Shown here in pieces: positions 15,436 to 23,506 of a stretch of DNA of 64,000 nt. The DNA is from NCEH01 sp043195095. GTDB taxonomy: Bacteria > Pseudomonadota > Alphaproteobacteria > Rhizobiales > Xanthobacteraceae. Location: assembly GCF_043195095.1 (NCBI RefSeq), contig NZ_JBAFWN010000010.1; one strand, written 5' to 3'. Below the pieces are notes generated by a model. That model was not told the DNA's origin. It ran no database searches and saw only the letters and a program-made list of their open reading frames with translations. Every line of letters begins with the position of its first letter. Position 1 is the stretch's first letter. The translations under genes were made by a program, and so were the position numbers.

Positions 15436-16038
15436 TTATCTTCCGGCTTTCTTAGCCGCCGACTCAATCCATGTACCAAGATTGTCGTAGCCTTTATCGG
15501 CAGCCCAATCATAGATAGGAAATAAGGTCGAGAATGTATGGTTGGTCCGGTCACCAAGATCGTAGGTCACATCGCCTAGTGGCATGGTCCCAACATCACT
15601 TGCCAGTTGCCAGCCCGAAGTTTTGATTTCCTTAAATCGTACCGTGCCATTATCCAGCGTAAATGCGAGACAATCGAAAGGATTGTCGCCGATGGCGCTG
15701 GCCGGGCTGTGCAACGATCCGATTGTATGGATGCGAACGGCGAGTAGTCCGTTGCCTCGCATGAAACTACGGAATATTTCGTAGCGCACCCATCGGCGCA
15801 GGCAAGTTTCCGCACCCACTAGGACGCATGTTACCGTAGTATTGTTCATACCCTCACGAAGAAAGCGCTTCAGTGCATCATCGCTTTCCCGCTTGCTTGC
15901 CTCGAACACCGAGCTATCAAAAAAACCAGCGTCATCGCGCTCGCCCTGTGCCACTTTCGTTACCCATGAATTTCGAACAACCCATGCACGGCTCACATCG
16001 GGCGTGTAGTGAAAGCTGAAGAATGTGCGCCGAGCCAT
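15436..16038 (-). CDS. thsB1: ThsB-like TIR protein 1 (Thoeris signal enzyme)
   Basis: The 200-residue protein matches the ThsB/DUF1863 TIR-like family: MARRTFFSFHYTPDVSRAWV at the start, FFDSSVFEASKRESDDALKR, NNTTVTCVLVGAETCLRRW, and VRYEIFRSFMRGNGLLAVRI with the conserved catalytic-type Glu at residue 87, four after Trp83. It ends FPIYDWAADKGYDNLGTWIE, as in ThsB. In Thoeris, ThsB converts NAD into a cyclic ADP-ribose signal on phage infection. It is the last gene of a leftward operon, 10 bases after the SLOG gene. No SIR2 partner is present. Confidence 0.88.
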   Translation of the reverse strand: MARRTFFSFHYTPDVSRAWVVRNSWVTKVAQGERDDAGFFDSSVFEASKRESDDALKRFLREGMNNTTVTCVLVGAETCLRRWVRYEIFRSFMRGNGLLAVRIHTIGSLHSPASAIGDNPFDCLAFTLDNGTVRFKEIKTSGWQLASDVGTMPLGDVTYDLGDRTNHTFSTLFPIYDWAADKGYDNLGTWIESAAKKAGR

Positions 16039-16048
16039 CCTGCGGATC

Positions 16049-16651
16049 CTAGGGAGGGGTTGAACCGATTATACGCCGCATAAGATTGATGTAGCTGATC
16101 TCCGATTGCAATTCGGGATAATTCTTCGGAAGATCCGGATTCAAGCGGTAGAGGTTTCCTGCGGCAGCTCCCGTCGACGCTACAGGAAACACGGGCACTC
16201 CCGGTTGCGCTTTGCAAAACAAGTTGTATTCCTCTTCCACACCCTCCATGCCGCCAATGAAAATTCCACATAGAAACGGGCCTCTCATCATCATATCGCG
16301 CATGTGGCCTAAGCTCTTTTCTCTGTCGTTATCGACAGCGTCAGTAAGGGTCACGCGCTCGAACGCTTTATTGTCTTCGGGAAATTCCCGCCCGAAAAAT
16401 CGACTTTGAAACATCACCACCTTGTCTCCGACCGGCAGACCTGCCTGGGCGATCTGGAGCCTGATCATCGGAGAAATTGCTGGATGACCACCAAATACTA
16501 ATTGAATTCCTGTTTCCACGATAACGATCGTAAGCGCTCGAACGGCATCCCTGATAGCAACAACATCTGCCGTGTTAAAATAGACAGCGTTGCGTGACGG
16601 CAGCGGGACGCTGGCCGACAAAAATATCCGCCGCTCGACCGGCACGGTCAT
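16049..16651 (-). CDS. Stand-alone SLOG-fold protein, putative signal receptor
   Basis: About 200 residues form a single Rossmann-like SLOG domain: RRIFLSASVPLPSRNAVYF, then ETGIQLVFGGHPAISPMIRL (glycine-rich ligand loop) and CGIFIGGMEGVEEEYNLF followed by VPVFPVASTGAAAGNLY. SLOG domains bind nucleotide-like ligands, and in ThsA the SLOG domain senses the ThsB signal. Here it is separate from any effector. The ATG at 16651 overlaps the stop of the TIR gene as ATGA, implying coupling; an ATG at 16684 would add 11 basic residues. A role as receptor or partner of the TIR protein is inferred. Confidence 0.75.
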   Translation of the reverse strand: MTVPVERRIFLSASVPLPSRNAVYFNTADVVAIRDAVRALTIVIVETGIQLVFGGHPAISPMIRLQIAQAGLPVGDKVVMFQSRFFGREFPEDNKAFERVTLTDAVDNDREKSLGHMRDMMMRGPFLCGIFIGGMEGVEEEYNLFCKAQPGVPVFPVASTGAAAGNLYRLNPDLPKNYPELQSEISYINLMRRIIGSTPP

Positions 16652-17901
16652 ATTCCGCTGGCGGCTTTTAGGTCGCTTAGCCATTTCTTTGCGTCCACGA
16701 TGCTAAGGCTACGCGCGCAAGCGATGTTGTCATTGAGCCATCCAAGGTGCTGAAGCCACCGGCTGCGGATGCCGGTCTGGTCGTAAAGCAAAATAGGTGG
16801 TTGAGCGTAGGCCTTACCTTCATCCAAATCGCGCTGGTGCAACCGCCCGAGCGACTCGTATCGTTCGGCGTCTGGGACTCCGATCGCAGGCATAACCAAC
16901 GCCCTGAACCCACCGGCCGCTGAGAGAATGAGGTTGCGCTCCAAAGTCGTCAGCACCTGCATTCCTTCGTGGCGCGCTTCAATCGCGAATTCACGGACAA
17001 GGAAGGCGTGGCGTGCGCCAAATGCTCTCGCTCGAAGCCCTTCAACCGCATCGACGATTTCGCTTACTTCAACGTCTTTGAGCTGAGCCCCAGGGCCGAG
17101 AGTGTTCGACCCAGCAAAATCGCCTTCGGAGAGAGGATGGAATGCACTGAATGCAGCCGTTGCTCCCTCTGTCTGGCCGGGCCATAAGATCTGTAGGAGT
17201 TGGATGTTGGAGGTATTCGCCCGAGCGAGCTCCTCTTCGGTCCATCGGCTTGCTAGAAAGCCAGGAGTGTCAAGCAGGACCGCGACGTCCGTATCGGCCA
17301 GTCGATGCCATAAGATCTCTTGGAATGGCTCCCCGGGGCGGATTACTCCTTGCGTGTCGAGGAATACGTCAAAGCCGGCGGCATCGAGCGCTTCATAGAG
17401 TTGCGTGGCCACACCGCTCGACTCGACACGTCTGTAACTGATGAACAAGCGCCGTTTTTCACGCAGCAGGCCGAAGCCCTCGAGAATGCGAGCAGCAAGA
17501 CGTTCGAAATCACTGCCGCAGTCCGCCAGAGAACACCCATTCAGCGTAGCTACTTCAGGCGTCACCATCGTGCCAAAGTTCGTGATGCTCTCAACTACGG
17601 GAATGACCAGGGCGCCATCGCCAAGGAGAATTTCGAGTCTCTTCGTGTCGATAACCGACAATACGGGCGACGGAACCGAGCCAAAGAAAACTGCGACCGC
17701 AGGCATTCGGCGGTTTATATCGGAGTCGCAGTGACCTGACGTCAGACTGACCAGAAACTTCTTTGGATTCACCCCCAGTTTGTCAAAGGCGTGCGCCACG
17801 GCGGCGACCAGCCGACCAGCACGCTCGCTTACTTGCGGGTTCCCTTCCTGCCCAAGGACCACGAGTTGGTACTTGCCAGTGAGAGACAGGGGTACAGCCA
17901 T
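16648..17901 (-). CDS. Three-part protein with central TIR domain, putative effector
   Basis: This 417-residue protein has an N-terminal alpha/beta region (1-145) that I do not recognise, a classical TIR domain at about 150-290 and a C-terminal domain of about 115 residues also not recognised. TIR motifs: RRLFISYRR (box 1, residues 151-158), GFDVFLDTQGVIRPGEPF (box 2) and LASRWTEEELARA, where Glu224, four after Trp220, is the expected NADase residue. There is no membrane segment. It is translationally coupled to the SLOG gene downstream and lies 55 bases after the upstream ThsB-like gene. I infer an NAD-consuming effector. Confidence 0.72.
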   Translation of the reverse strand: MAVPLSLTGKYQLVVLGQEGNPQVSERAGRLVAAVAHAFDKLGVNPKKFLVSLTSGHCDSDINRRMPAVAVFFGSVPSPVLSVIDTKRLEILLGDGALVIPVVESITNFGTMVTPEVATLNGCSLADCGSDFERLAARILEGFGLLREKRRLFISYRRVESSGVATQLYEALDAAGFDVFLDTQGVIRPGEPFQEILWHRLADTDVAVLLDTPGFLASRWTEEELARANTSNIQLLQILWPGQTEGATAAFSAFHPLSEGDFAGSNTLGPGAQLKDVEVSEIVDAVEGLRARAFGARHAFLVREFAIEARHEGMQVLTTLERNLILSAAGGFRALVMPAIGVPDAERYESLGRLHQRDLDEGKAYAQPPILLYDQTGIRSRWLQHLGWLNDNIACARSLSIVDAKKWLSDLKAASGI

Positions 17902-17956
17902 GAAGCAGCGGTCCTTCTTTCATGTTAAGCGGTAATTACAAAGGAATCCGCTACAA

Positions 17957-18403
17957 CTATTTCCCGGCCGCTTTAGCTGCCGCTTCAATCCATGCTTTCA
18001 GTTTGGTATGATCATCATATTTATATACGGGATACTTGTTCTTGGTAAGAAGCGCAGGCGTATCTCCCGCGGTGTCCACCTCTCCAGCAAAATTCTTTAG
18101 ATGATGAATCTGAACACCAAGAATGCCATTGCCTCGGTCAATAGACTTCTGGATCTCGTAGTTTATAAATTTACGCCCAGCGGTTTTGTTGCCAATGCAG
18201 ACGACCGTTACACTTGTTCCAATGAGACCATCATCAATTAGCTTCTTAACGGCATCATCACTCTTTTTCTTCGCTTCCTCCCACAGCGAACTGTCTTTGA
18301 AGCCAGCCGCCGATTCATCGACAATTTCGGGCAGATTTCGAATCTGATTCACGCGAACAATATCGCGTTGGTAGTGGAAGCTAAAGAATACGTGTCGCGC
18401 CAT
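17957..18403 (-). CDS. thsB2: ThsB-like TIR protein 2
   Basis: A 148-residue ThsB/DUF1863-like protein: MARHVFFSFHYQRDIVRVNQ, FKDSSLWEEAKKKSDDAVKK, GTSVTVVCIGNKTAGRKF and INYEIQKSIDRGNGILGVQI, with the catalytic-type Glu at residue 83. Compared with the first copy, the Trp before the Glu is Phe79 and about 50 residues of the C-terminal half are missing. The ATG at 18403 has GGAGG seven bases upstream; an earlier in-frame ATG at 18445 is less likely. Two different ThsB proteins may recognise different phage triggers, as in known multi-ThsB loci. Confidence 0.85.
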   Translation of the reverse strand: MARHVFFSFHYQRDIVRVNQIRNLPEIVDESAAGFKDSSLWEEAKKKSDDAVKKLIDDGLIGTSVTVVCIGNKTAGRKFINYEIQKSIDRGNGILGVQIHHLKNFAGEVDTAGDTPALLTKNKYPVYKYDDHTKLKAWIEAAAKAAGK

Positions 18404-18461
18404 GGTTTCCTCCTCGCCCTTCATTCTAGGCGTTCCATCATACATTAGCCGGTCGGCGCCG

Positions 18462-18638
18462 CTAGGGTGCCTCGTGGTCTGAGGTCGGCAAATCCGAGCG
18501 TAGTGACACCGCTATCTCCGTCGGTGAGCGCACCTTAGATGCCGTCCTCTCGCGTAGCCGATCCGCACCTAGCAAGTATTTTTTCGCTGCGCTACGACCG
18601 TCGCCTACGCCATCTGAATACTTGTTGAACCGCCCCAT
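18462..18638 (-). CDS. 58-residue small protein leading the TIR/SLOG operon
   Basis: The leftward frame from ATG 18638 to TAG 18464-18462 encodes MGRFNKYSDGVGDGRSAAKK and a further 38 charged residues ending SDLPTSDHEAP. GAGG lies 8 bases before the ATG, a good ribosome-binding site. It is in the same orientation as the ThsB/TIR/SLOG genes, 58 bases before thsB2, and is divergent from trbB. The product is basic, soluble and of no known family. It could be a regulator, a small sensor or an unused frame. Confidence 0.45.
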   Translation of the reverse strand: MGRFNKYSDGVGDGRSAAKKYLLGADRLRERTASKVRSPTEIAVSLRSDLPTSDHEAP

Positions 18639-18690
18639 TTATTACCTCTTCTAATCATCCCCGTCGCTAATCGCGTGTCGCGATTGGCCA

Positions 18691-19704
18691 ATGACGGGGA
18701 CGATCGTGGCGGTTGCTCCACTCCATTCAGAGGCCTTCTCACGCGGCGCGCGCATGTTGCGCACCGCGCTTGGGCCCGCGATCGCCGCCTTCCTCGAAGA
18801 CCCCTCGATTGTCGAGGTGATGCTCAATCCCGACGGCCGGCTTTGGATCGACCGCCTGTCGGGTGGCCTGGAGGATACTGGCCGCACGCTCTCCGCCGCC
18901 GATGGCGAACGGATCGTGCGCCTGGTCGCGCACCACGTCGGCGCTGAGGTCCACGCGGATCGGCCGCGTGTCTCGGCCGAGCTGCCCGAGACGGGGGAAC
19001 GGTTCGAGGGGCTGCTGCCGCCCGTCGTCACCGCGCCGGCCTTCGCCATCCGCAAGCCCGCCGTCGCCGTCTTCACCCTCGACGATTACGTCGCCGCCGG
19101 CACCATGACAGCCGGACAGGCGGAGTCGCTGCGCGCGGCCGTCGCGTCGCGGAAGAACATCCTCGTCGCTGGCGGCACCGGCACGGGCAAGACGACGCTC
19201 ACCAACGCGCTCCTGGCCGAGATCGCCGGCACCAGCGACCGCGTGGTGCTGATCGAGGACACGCGCGAACTGCAATGCCGCGCGCCGAACCTCGTCGCGA
19301 TGCGCACCAAGGATGGCGTCGCCTCACTGTCAGACCTCGTCCGGTCCTCGCTGCGCCTTCGGCCCGACCGCATTCCGATCGGCGAAGTCCGCGGCGCTGA
19401 AGCGCTGGACCTACTCAAGGCCTGGGGCACCGGCCACCCCGGCGGGATCGGCACCATCCACGCCGGCACGGCGCTGGGCGCGATCCGCCGCCTCGAACAG
19501 CTCATCCAGGAAGCCGTCGTCACCGTCCCCAAGGCGCTGATCGCCGAGACCATCGATCTCGTCGCGGTGCTGCGCGGCCGCGGCTCCGAGCGCCGCCTCT
19601 CCGAACTCGCCCTCATCGCCGGGCTCGATCCCGCCACCGGCGATTACCGCGTCCAACCCGCTGGGGAGGGCGGCGACCCCTTGCCCCCTGGAGACCCATC
19701 ATGA
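18691..19704 (+). CDS. trbB: TrbB, VirB11-type transfer ATPase
   Basis: The 337-residue secretion ATPase has an N-terminal domain (FLEDPSIVEVMLNPDGRLWI), Walker A GGTGTGKTT near residue 165, the Asp box LIEDTRELQCRAPN, Walker B region LRPDRIPIGEVRGAEALDLL and the His box GGIGTIHAGTALGAI. It forms a hexamer on the inner face of the inner membrane and powers pilus assembly. The start at 18691 fits homologues, although the ribosome-binding site is weak. The gene is separated from traG/copG by the defence cassette and overlaps trbC by ATGA. Confidence 0.93.
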   Translation: MTGTIVAVAPLHSEAFSRGARMLRTALGPAIAAFLEDPSIVEVMLNPDGRLWIDRLSGGLEDTGRTLSAADGERIVRLVAHHVGAEVHADRPRVSAELPETGERFEGLLPPVVTAPAFAIRKPAVAVFTLDDYVAAGTMTAGQAESLRAAVASRKNILVAGGTGTGKTTLTNALLAEIAGTSDRVVLIEDTRELQCRAPNLVAMRTKDGVASLSDLVRSSLRLRPDRIPIGEVRGAEALDLLKAWGTGHPGGIGTIHAGTALGAIRRLEQLIQEAVVTVPKALIAETIDLVAVLRGRGSERRLSELALIAGLDPATGDYRVQPAGEGGDPLPPGDPS

Positions 19705-20042
19705 CCCGTGTTCTCGCCATCGCCCTCCGTTCGCGTCGTCGTCTGGCCGAGTTGGTCGCACTCGCGACCCTGACGCTGGCCTTCGCCCCGGCGGCCTATG
19801 CCTCCGGCTCCTCGATGCCGTGGGAGACACCGCTCAACTCCATCCTGGAGTCGGTCCAGGGGCCGGTCGCCAAGATCATCTCGGTCATCATCATCACGGT
19901 GACCGGCCTGACGCTCGCTTTCGGCGACACGTCCGGCGGCTTCCGCCGGCTGATCCAGATCGTCTTCGGTCTCTCGATCGCCTTCGCCGCGTCGAGCTTC
20001 TTCCTCTCGTTCTTTTCGTTCAGCGGCGGGGCGCTGGTCTGA
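19701..20042 (+). CDS. trbC: TrbC, pilin subunit
   Basis: The 113-residue prepilin has a long signal peptide ending AAYASG (about residue 36) and two hydrophobic segments, GPVAKIISVIIITVTGLTLA and LIQIVFGLSIAFAASSFF. This is the VirB2/TrbC fold; in RP4 the subunit is trimmed by TraF and cyclised. A traF gene is present at 9202. ATGA overlap with trbB and one-base overlap with trbD. Confidence 0.9.
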   Translation: MTRVLAIALRSRRRLAELVALATLTLAFAPAAYASGSSMPWETPLNSILESVQGPVAKIISVIIITVTGLTLAFGDTSGGFRRLIQIVFGLSIAFAASSFFLSFFSFSGGALV

Positions 20043-20317
20043 TGGCCGCGATCGTCGATCCCGACGTGCCCGGCTTCTTCGCGCCGGTCCATCGCGCGCT
20101 TACCGACCCGATCCTGATGGGCGGGGCGCCACGGACCGTCGCGATCGCCAACGGCACGCTCGCGGCGGCGATCGCGCTCGGCCTCCGGCTGTGGATCCCC
20201 GGCGCGCTGATCTGGGCCGTGGGCCACGCCGCGGCCGTCTGGGCGGCCAAGCGTGACCCGCAGTTCGTCGACGTCGTTCGCCGGCACCTTCGCTACCCGC
20301 CGTATCTGGGGGTCTGA
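20042..20317 (+). CDS. trbD: TrbD, VirB3-like inner-membrane protein
   Basis: The 91-residue protein has the VirB3/TrbD layout: N-terminal GFFAPVHRALTDPILMGGAP, one or two membrane segments (IANGTLAAAIALGLRL, IPGALIWAVGHAAAVWAA) and a basic cytosolic end with DPQFVDVVRRHLRYP. It works with the TrbE ATPase at the inner membrane. Its ATG overlaps the trbC stop, and trbE starts 8 bases later. Confidence 0.9.
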   Translation: MAAIVDPDVPGFFAPVHRALTDPILMGGAPRTVAIANGTLAAAIALGLRLWIPGALIWAVGHAAAVWAAKRDPQFVDVVRRHLRYPPYLGV

Positions 20318-20324
20318 GGCGGCC

Positions 20325-22763
20325 ATGCTGAACCTTGCCGAATACCGCCATCACACCGCAGGCCTCGCCGACTTCCTGCCCTGGGCCGCTCTCGTCGGTG
20401 AGGGTGTCGTCCTCAACAAGGACGGCTCCTTCCAGCGCACGGCTCGCTTCCGAGGGCCGGACCTCGACAGCGCCACGCCAGCGGAACTTGTCGGCGTTAC
20501 CGCACGGCTGAACAATGCGCTGCGCCGCCTCGGCTCCGGCTGGGCGATCTTCGTCGAGGCGCAGCGGATCGCCGCGCAGACCTATCCCCATTCGGCCTTT
20601 CCCGATGCCGCGTCGGCGCTGGTCGATCTTGAACGGCAGGACGCGTTTGAGGAAGCGGGCGCGCATTTCGAGAGCCGCTACTTCCTGACCTTCGTCTGGC
20701 TACCGCCGGCCGAGGACGCCTCGCGCATCGAGAGCTGGCTCTACGAGGGCCGCGCCCAAAGCGGCGTCGATCCCTGGGAGCTGCTGCGCGGCTTCGTCGA
20801 TCGCACCAACCGCGTCCTGCAACTGGTCGAGGGCTTCATGCCCGAGGTGGCGTGGCTCGATGACGGCGACACCCTGACCTATCTGCACTCGACCGTCTCG
20901 ACCCGCCAGCAGCGCGTCCGCGTCCCGGAGACGCCGATGCACCTCGATGCGTTGCTCGCGGATGAACCTCTCGCCGGCGGCCTCGAGCCGCGGCTTGGGT
21001 CGCACCACCTGCGCACGCTCACCGTCGTCGGTTTTCCGACCGCGACCCACCCCGGAATCCTCGACGAGCTGAACCGTCTGGCCTTCCCCTATCGCTGGGC
21101 CACGCGCGCGATCCTGCTCGACAAGACCGAAGCGGTGAAGCTCCTGACCAAGATTCGGCGGCAGTGGTTCGCCAAGCGCAAGTCGATCGCCGCCATCGTC
21201 AAGGAGGTGATGACCAACGAGGCCTCGACGCTGGTCGATAGCGACGCCGCCAACAAGGCGGCCGACGCGGACATGGCGCTGCAGGAGCTGGGCTCCGACG
21301 ATGTCGGCCAGGCCTACATCACCGCGACTGTCACGGTCTGGGACGAGGATGCCGGCCTCGCGGCCGAGAAGCTCCGCCTGATCGAGAAGGTCATCCAGGG
21401 CCGCGACTTCACCTGCATGCCGGAAGGGGTGAACGCGTTGGAGGCCTGGCTCGGGTCCATCCCCGGCCACGCCTACGCCAACGTCCGGCAGCCGCCGGTC
21501 TCGACGCTGAATCTGGCTCACATGATTCCGCTCTCGGCGGTCTGGGCCGGGCCGGCGCGCGATGAGCATTTCCAGGCGCCGCCGCTGCTGTTCGGCAAGA
21601 CCGAGGGTTCGACGCCGTTCCGGCTCAGCCTGCATGTCGGCGACGTCGGCCACACCCTGATTGTGGGCCCGACCGGCGCCGGCAAGTCGGTGCTGCTGTC
21701 GCTGATGGCCATGCAGTTCCGCCGCTATCGCAACAACCAGATTTTCGCCTTCGACTTCGGCGGGTCGATCCGCACGGCCGCGCTTTCCATGGGCGGCGAC
21801 TGGCACGATCTCGGCGGCAGCCTGTCGGCCGGGTCGGAGCTTTCGGTGTCGCTCCAGCCGCTGGCGCGGATCGACGATCAGGCCGAGCGCGCCTGGGCGG
21901 CGGAATGGGTGACGGCGATCCTCGCCAAGGAAGGCGTCACGATCGACCCGACCGCCAAGGAGCATGTCTGGTCGGCGCTGACGTTGCTGGCCTCTTCGCC
22001 GCGCGGTGAACGGACCATCACCGGCCTCGCGGTGCTGCTGCAATCGACGGCGTTGAAGCAGGCACTTCAGCCCTATTGCATTGGCGGTCCCTCCGGCCGG
22101 TTGCTCGACGCCGAGAGCGAGCAGCTTGGTTCGGCGTCAGTCCAGGCATTCGAGACCGAGGGTCTGATCGGCGCGGGCGCAGCGCCAGCCGTGCTGACCT
22201 ATCTGTTCCATCGCATCGAGGGCCGCCTCGACGGCCGGCCGACGCTGCTCATCATCGACGAGGGCTGGCTCGTCCTCGACGACCCGGCTTTCGCGCAGCA
22301 GCTCCGGGAGTGGCTGAAGACCCTACGCAAGAAAAACGCTTCCGTCGTCTTCGCCACCCAGTCGCTCTCCGACATCGACGGCAGCAATATCGCGCCTGCG
22401 ATCGTCGAGAGCTGCCCGACGCGCATCTTCCTGCCGAACGAGCGCGCGATCGAACCGCAGATCACCGCGATCTATCGGCGCTTCGGTCTCAACGATCGTC
22501 AGATCGAGATCCTCGCGCGGGCGACACCCAAGCGCGACTATTACTGCCAATCCCGCCGAGGCAACCGGCTGTTCGAGCTGGGCCTTGGACCTGTCGCGCT
22601 CGCCTTCTGCGCCGCATCCTCCAAACAGGACCACGCGGCGATCGAACGCGTCACTACCGAGTACGGCCGTGAGGCTTTCACGCCGGCTTGGCTCGCCGAC
22701 CACGAGCTCCTGTGGGCGGCCGATCTCATTCCCGACCTGACCAACCTGGAGAAGTCATCATGA
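20325..22763 (+). CDS. trbE: TrbE, VirB4-type transfer ATPase
   Basis: This 812-residue CagE/TrbE/VirB family ATPase has Walker A GPTGAGKSVLLSLMAMQFRR near residue 448 and Walker B LLIIDEGWLVLDDP near residue 640, with the following ATQSLSDIDGS motif. The N-terminal half (FLPWAALVGEGVVLNKDGSF) is the usual membrane-associated domain. It is the largest energy unit of the mating channel. It overlaps trbJ by ATGA. A 447-codon antisense frame inside it is a GC-rich shadow. Confidence 0.93.
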   Translation: MLNLAEYRHHTAGLADFLPWAALVGEGVVLNKDGSFQRTARFRGPDLDSATPAELVGVTARLNNALRRLGSGWAIFVEAQRIAAQTYPHSAFPDAASALVDLERQDAFEEAGAHFESRYFLTFVWLPPAEDASRIESWLYEGRAQSGVDPWELLRGFVDRTNRVLQLVEGFMPEVAWLDDGDTLTYLHSTVSTRQQRVRVPETPMHLDALLADEPLAGGLEPRLGSHHLRTLTVVGFPTATHPGILDELNRLAFPYRWATRAILLDKTEAVKLLTKIRRQWFAKRKSIAAIVKEVMTNEASTLVDSDAANKAADADMALQELGSDDVGQAYITATVTVWDEDAGLAAEKLRLIEKVIQGRDFTCMPEGVNALEAWLGSIPGHAYANVRQPPVSTLNLAHMIPLSAVWAGPARDEHFQAPPLLFGKTEGSTPFRLSLHVGDVGHTLIVGPTGAGKSVLLSLMAMQFRRYRNNQIFAFDFGGSIRTAALSMGGDWHDLGGSLSAGSELSVSLQPLARIDDQAERAWAAEWVTAILAKEGVTIDPTAKEHVWSALTLLASSPRGERTITGLAVLLQSTALKQALQPYCIGGPSGRLLDAESEQLGSASVQAFETEGLIGAGAAPAVLTYLFHRIEGRLDGRPTLLIIDEGWLVLDDPAFAQQLREWLKTLRKKNASVVFATQSLSDIDGSNIAPAIVESCPTRIFLPNERAIEPQITAIYRRFGLNDRQIEILARATPKRDYYCQSRRGNRLFELGLGPVALAFCAASSKQDHAAIERVTTEYGREAFTPAWLADHELLWAADLIPDLTNLEKSS

Positions 22764-23497
22764 TCAAGCTGCGCCATCTGGCGGCGGCAAGCGCCGTCGC
22801 ATTGTCGTTGGGCATTGCCGCGCCGCCGGCCTCGGCGCAGTGGATCGTCTACGATCCGACCAACTTCGGCCAGAACGTGCTGACGGCGGCGCGTGAGCTG
22901 CAGCAGATCAACAACCAGATCCAGATGTTGACCAATCAGGCGACGAACCTGGTCAACCAGGCGCGCAATCTCGCCAACCTGCCCATGTCGACGCTGACCC
23001 AGCTTCAGTCGTCGATCGCCCAGACCCAGTCGCTGCTCAGCCAGGCGCAGAACATTTCGTTCAATGTCCAGCGCGTCCAAACAGCTTATTCGACCAGCTA
23101 CGGTTCGGCCGCCGGCACGGGCTCGACGACCGCCATGGTCGCCAACGCCCAGCAGCGCTGGCAGAACTCGGTCGGGGCCTTCGAGGACAGCCTGAAAGTT
23201 CAGGCCGGTGTGGTCGGCAACATCCCGACCAACTCCAGCGCCATGACCTCCCTGGTCACGGCCAGCCAGAGCGCGACGGGCGCCTTGCAGGCCGCGCAGG
23301 CCGGCAACCAGCTTCTGGCGCTGCAATCGCAGCAGCTCTCCGACGTGGTGGCAGTGCTTTCGGCGAAGAGCCGCGCCGACGCGCTGGAGCAGGCGCGCGT
23401 GGCCGCCGCCGAGGCGCAGGGCCAGCAGAACTACAAGACCTTCTCGACGCGCAGCGGCTATCAGCCCGGCAACGTCACCATGTTCTCCGGCAATTGA
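22760..23497 (+). CDS. trbJ: TrbJ, VirB5-like periplasmic protein
   Basis: The 245-residue protein begins with a signal peptide (APPASAQW, cleavage at about residue 26) and has long Gln/Asn-rich helices (LQQINNQIQMLTNQATNLVN, SSIAQTQSLLSQAQNISF) typical of TrbJ/VirB5. It is expected at the pilus tip or in the periplasm and helps recipient contact. ATGA overlap with trbE. Confidence 0.9.
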   Translation: MIKLRHLAAASAVALSLGIAAPPASAQWIVYDPTNFGQNVLTAARELQQINNQIQMLTNQATNLVNQARNLANLPMSTLTQLQSSIAQTQSLLSQAQNISFNVQRVQTAYSTSYGSAAGTGSTTAMVANAQQRWQNSVGAFEDSLKVQAGVVGNIPTNSSAMTSLVTASQSATGALQAAQAGNQLLALQSQQLSDVVAVLSAKSRADALEQARVAAAEAQGQQNYKTFSTRSGYQPGNVTMFSGN

Positions 23498-23506
23498 GGC
23501 ACGGCG

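Noticed and set aside
17320..17739. 139-codon rightward frame inside the TIR gene
   Set aside because: Antisense to the conserved TIR coding sequence; not preceded by a ribosome-binding site.
15436..18403. Toxin-antitoxin module
   Set aside because: Four coupled genes with clear TIR and SLOG motifs; no antitoxin-like small DNA-binding protein, although the 58-residue leader is unassigned.
20700..22043. 447-codon antisense frame inside trbE
   Set aside because: Mirror of a well-supported ATPase gene in GC-rich DNA; His/Arg/Gly-rich with no family pattern and no ribosome-binding site.
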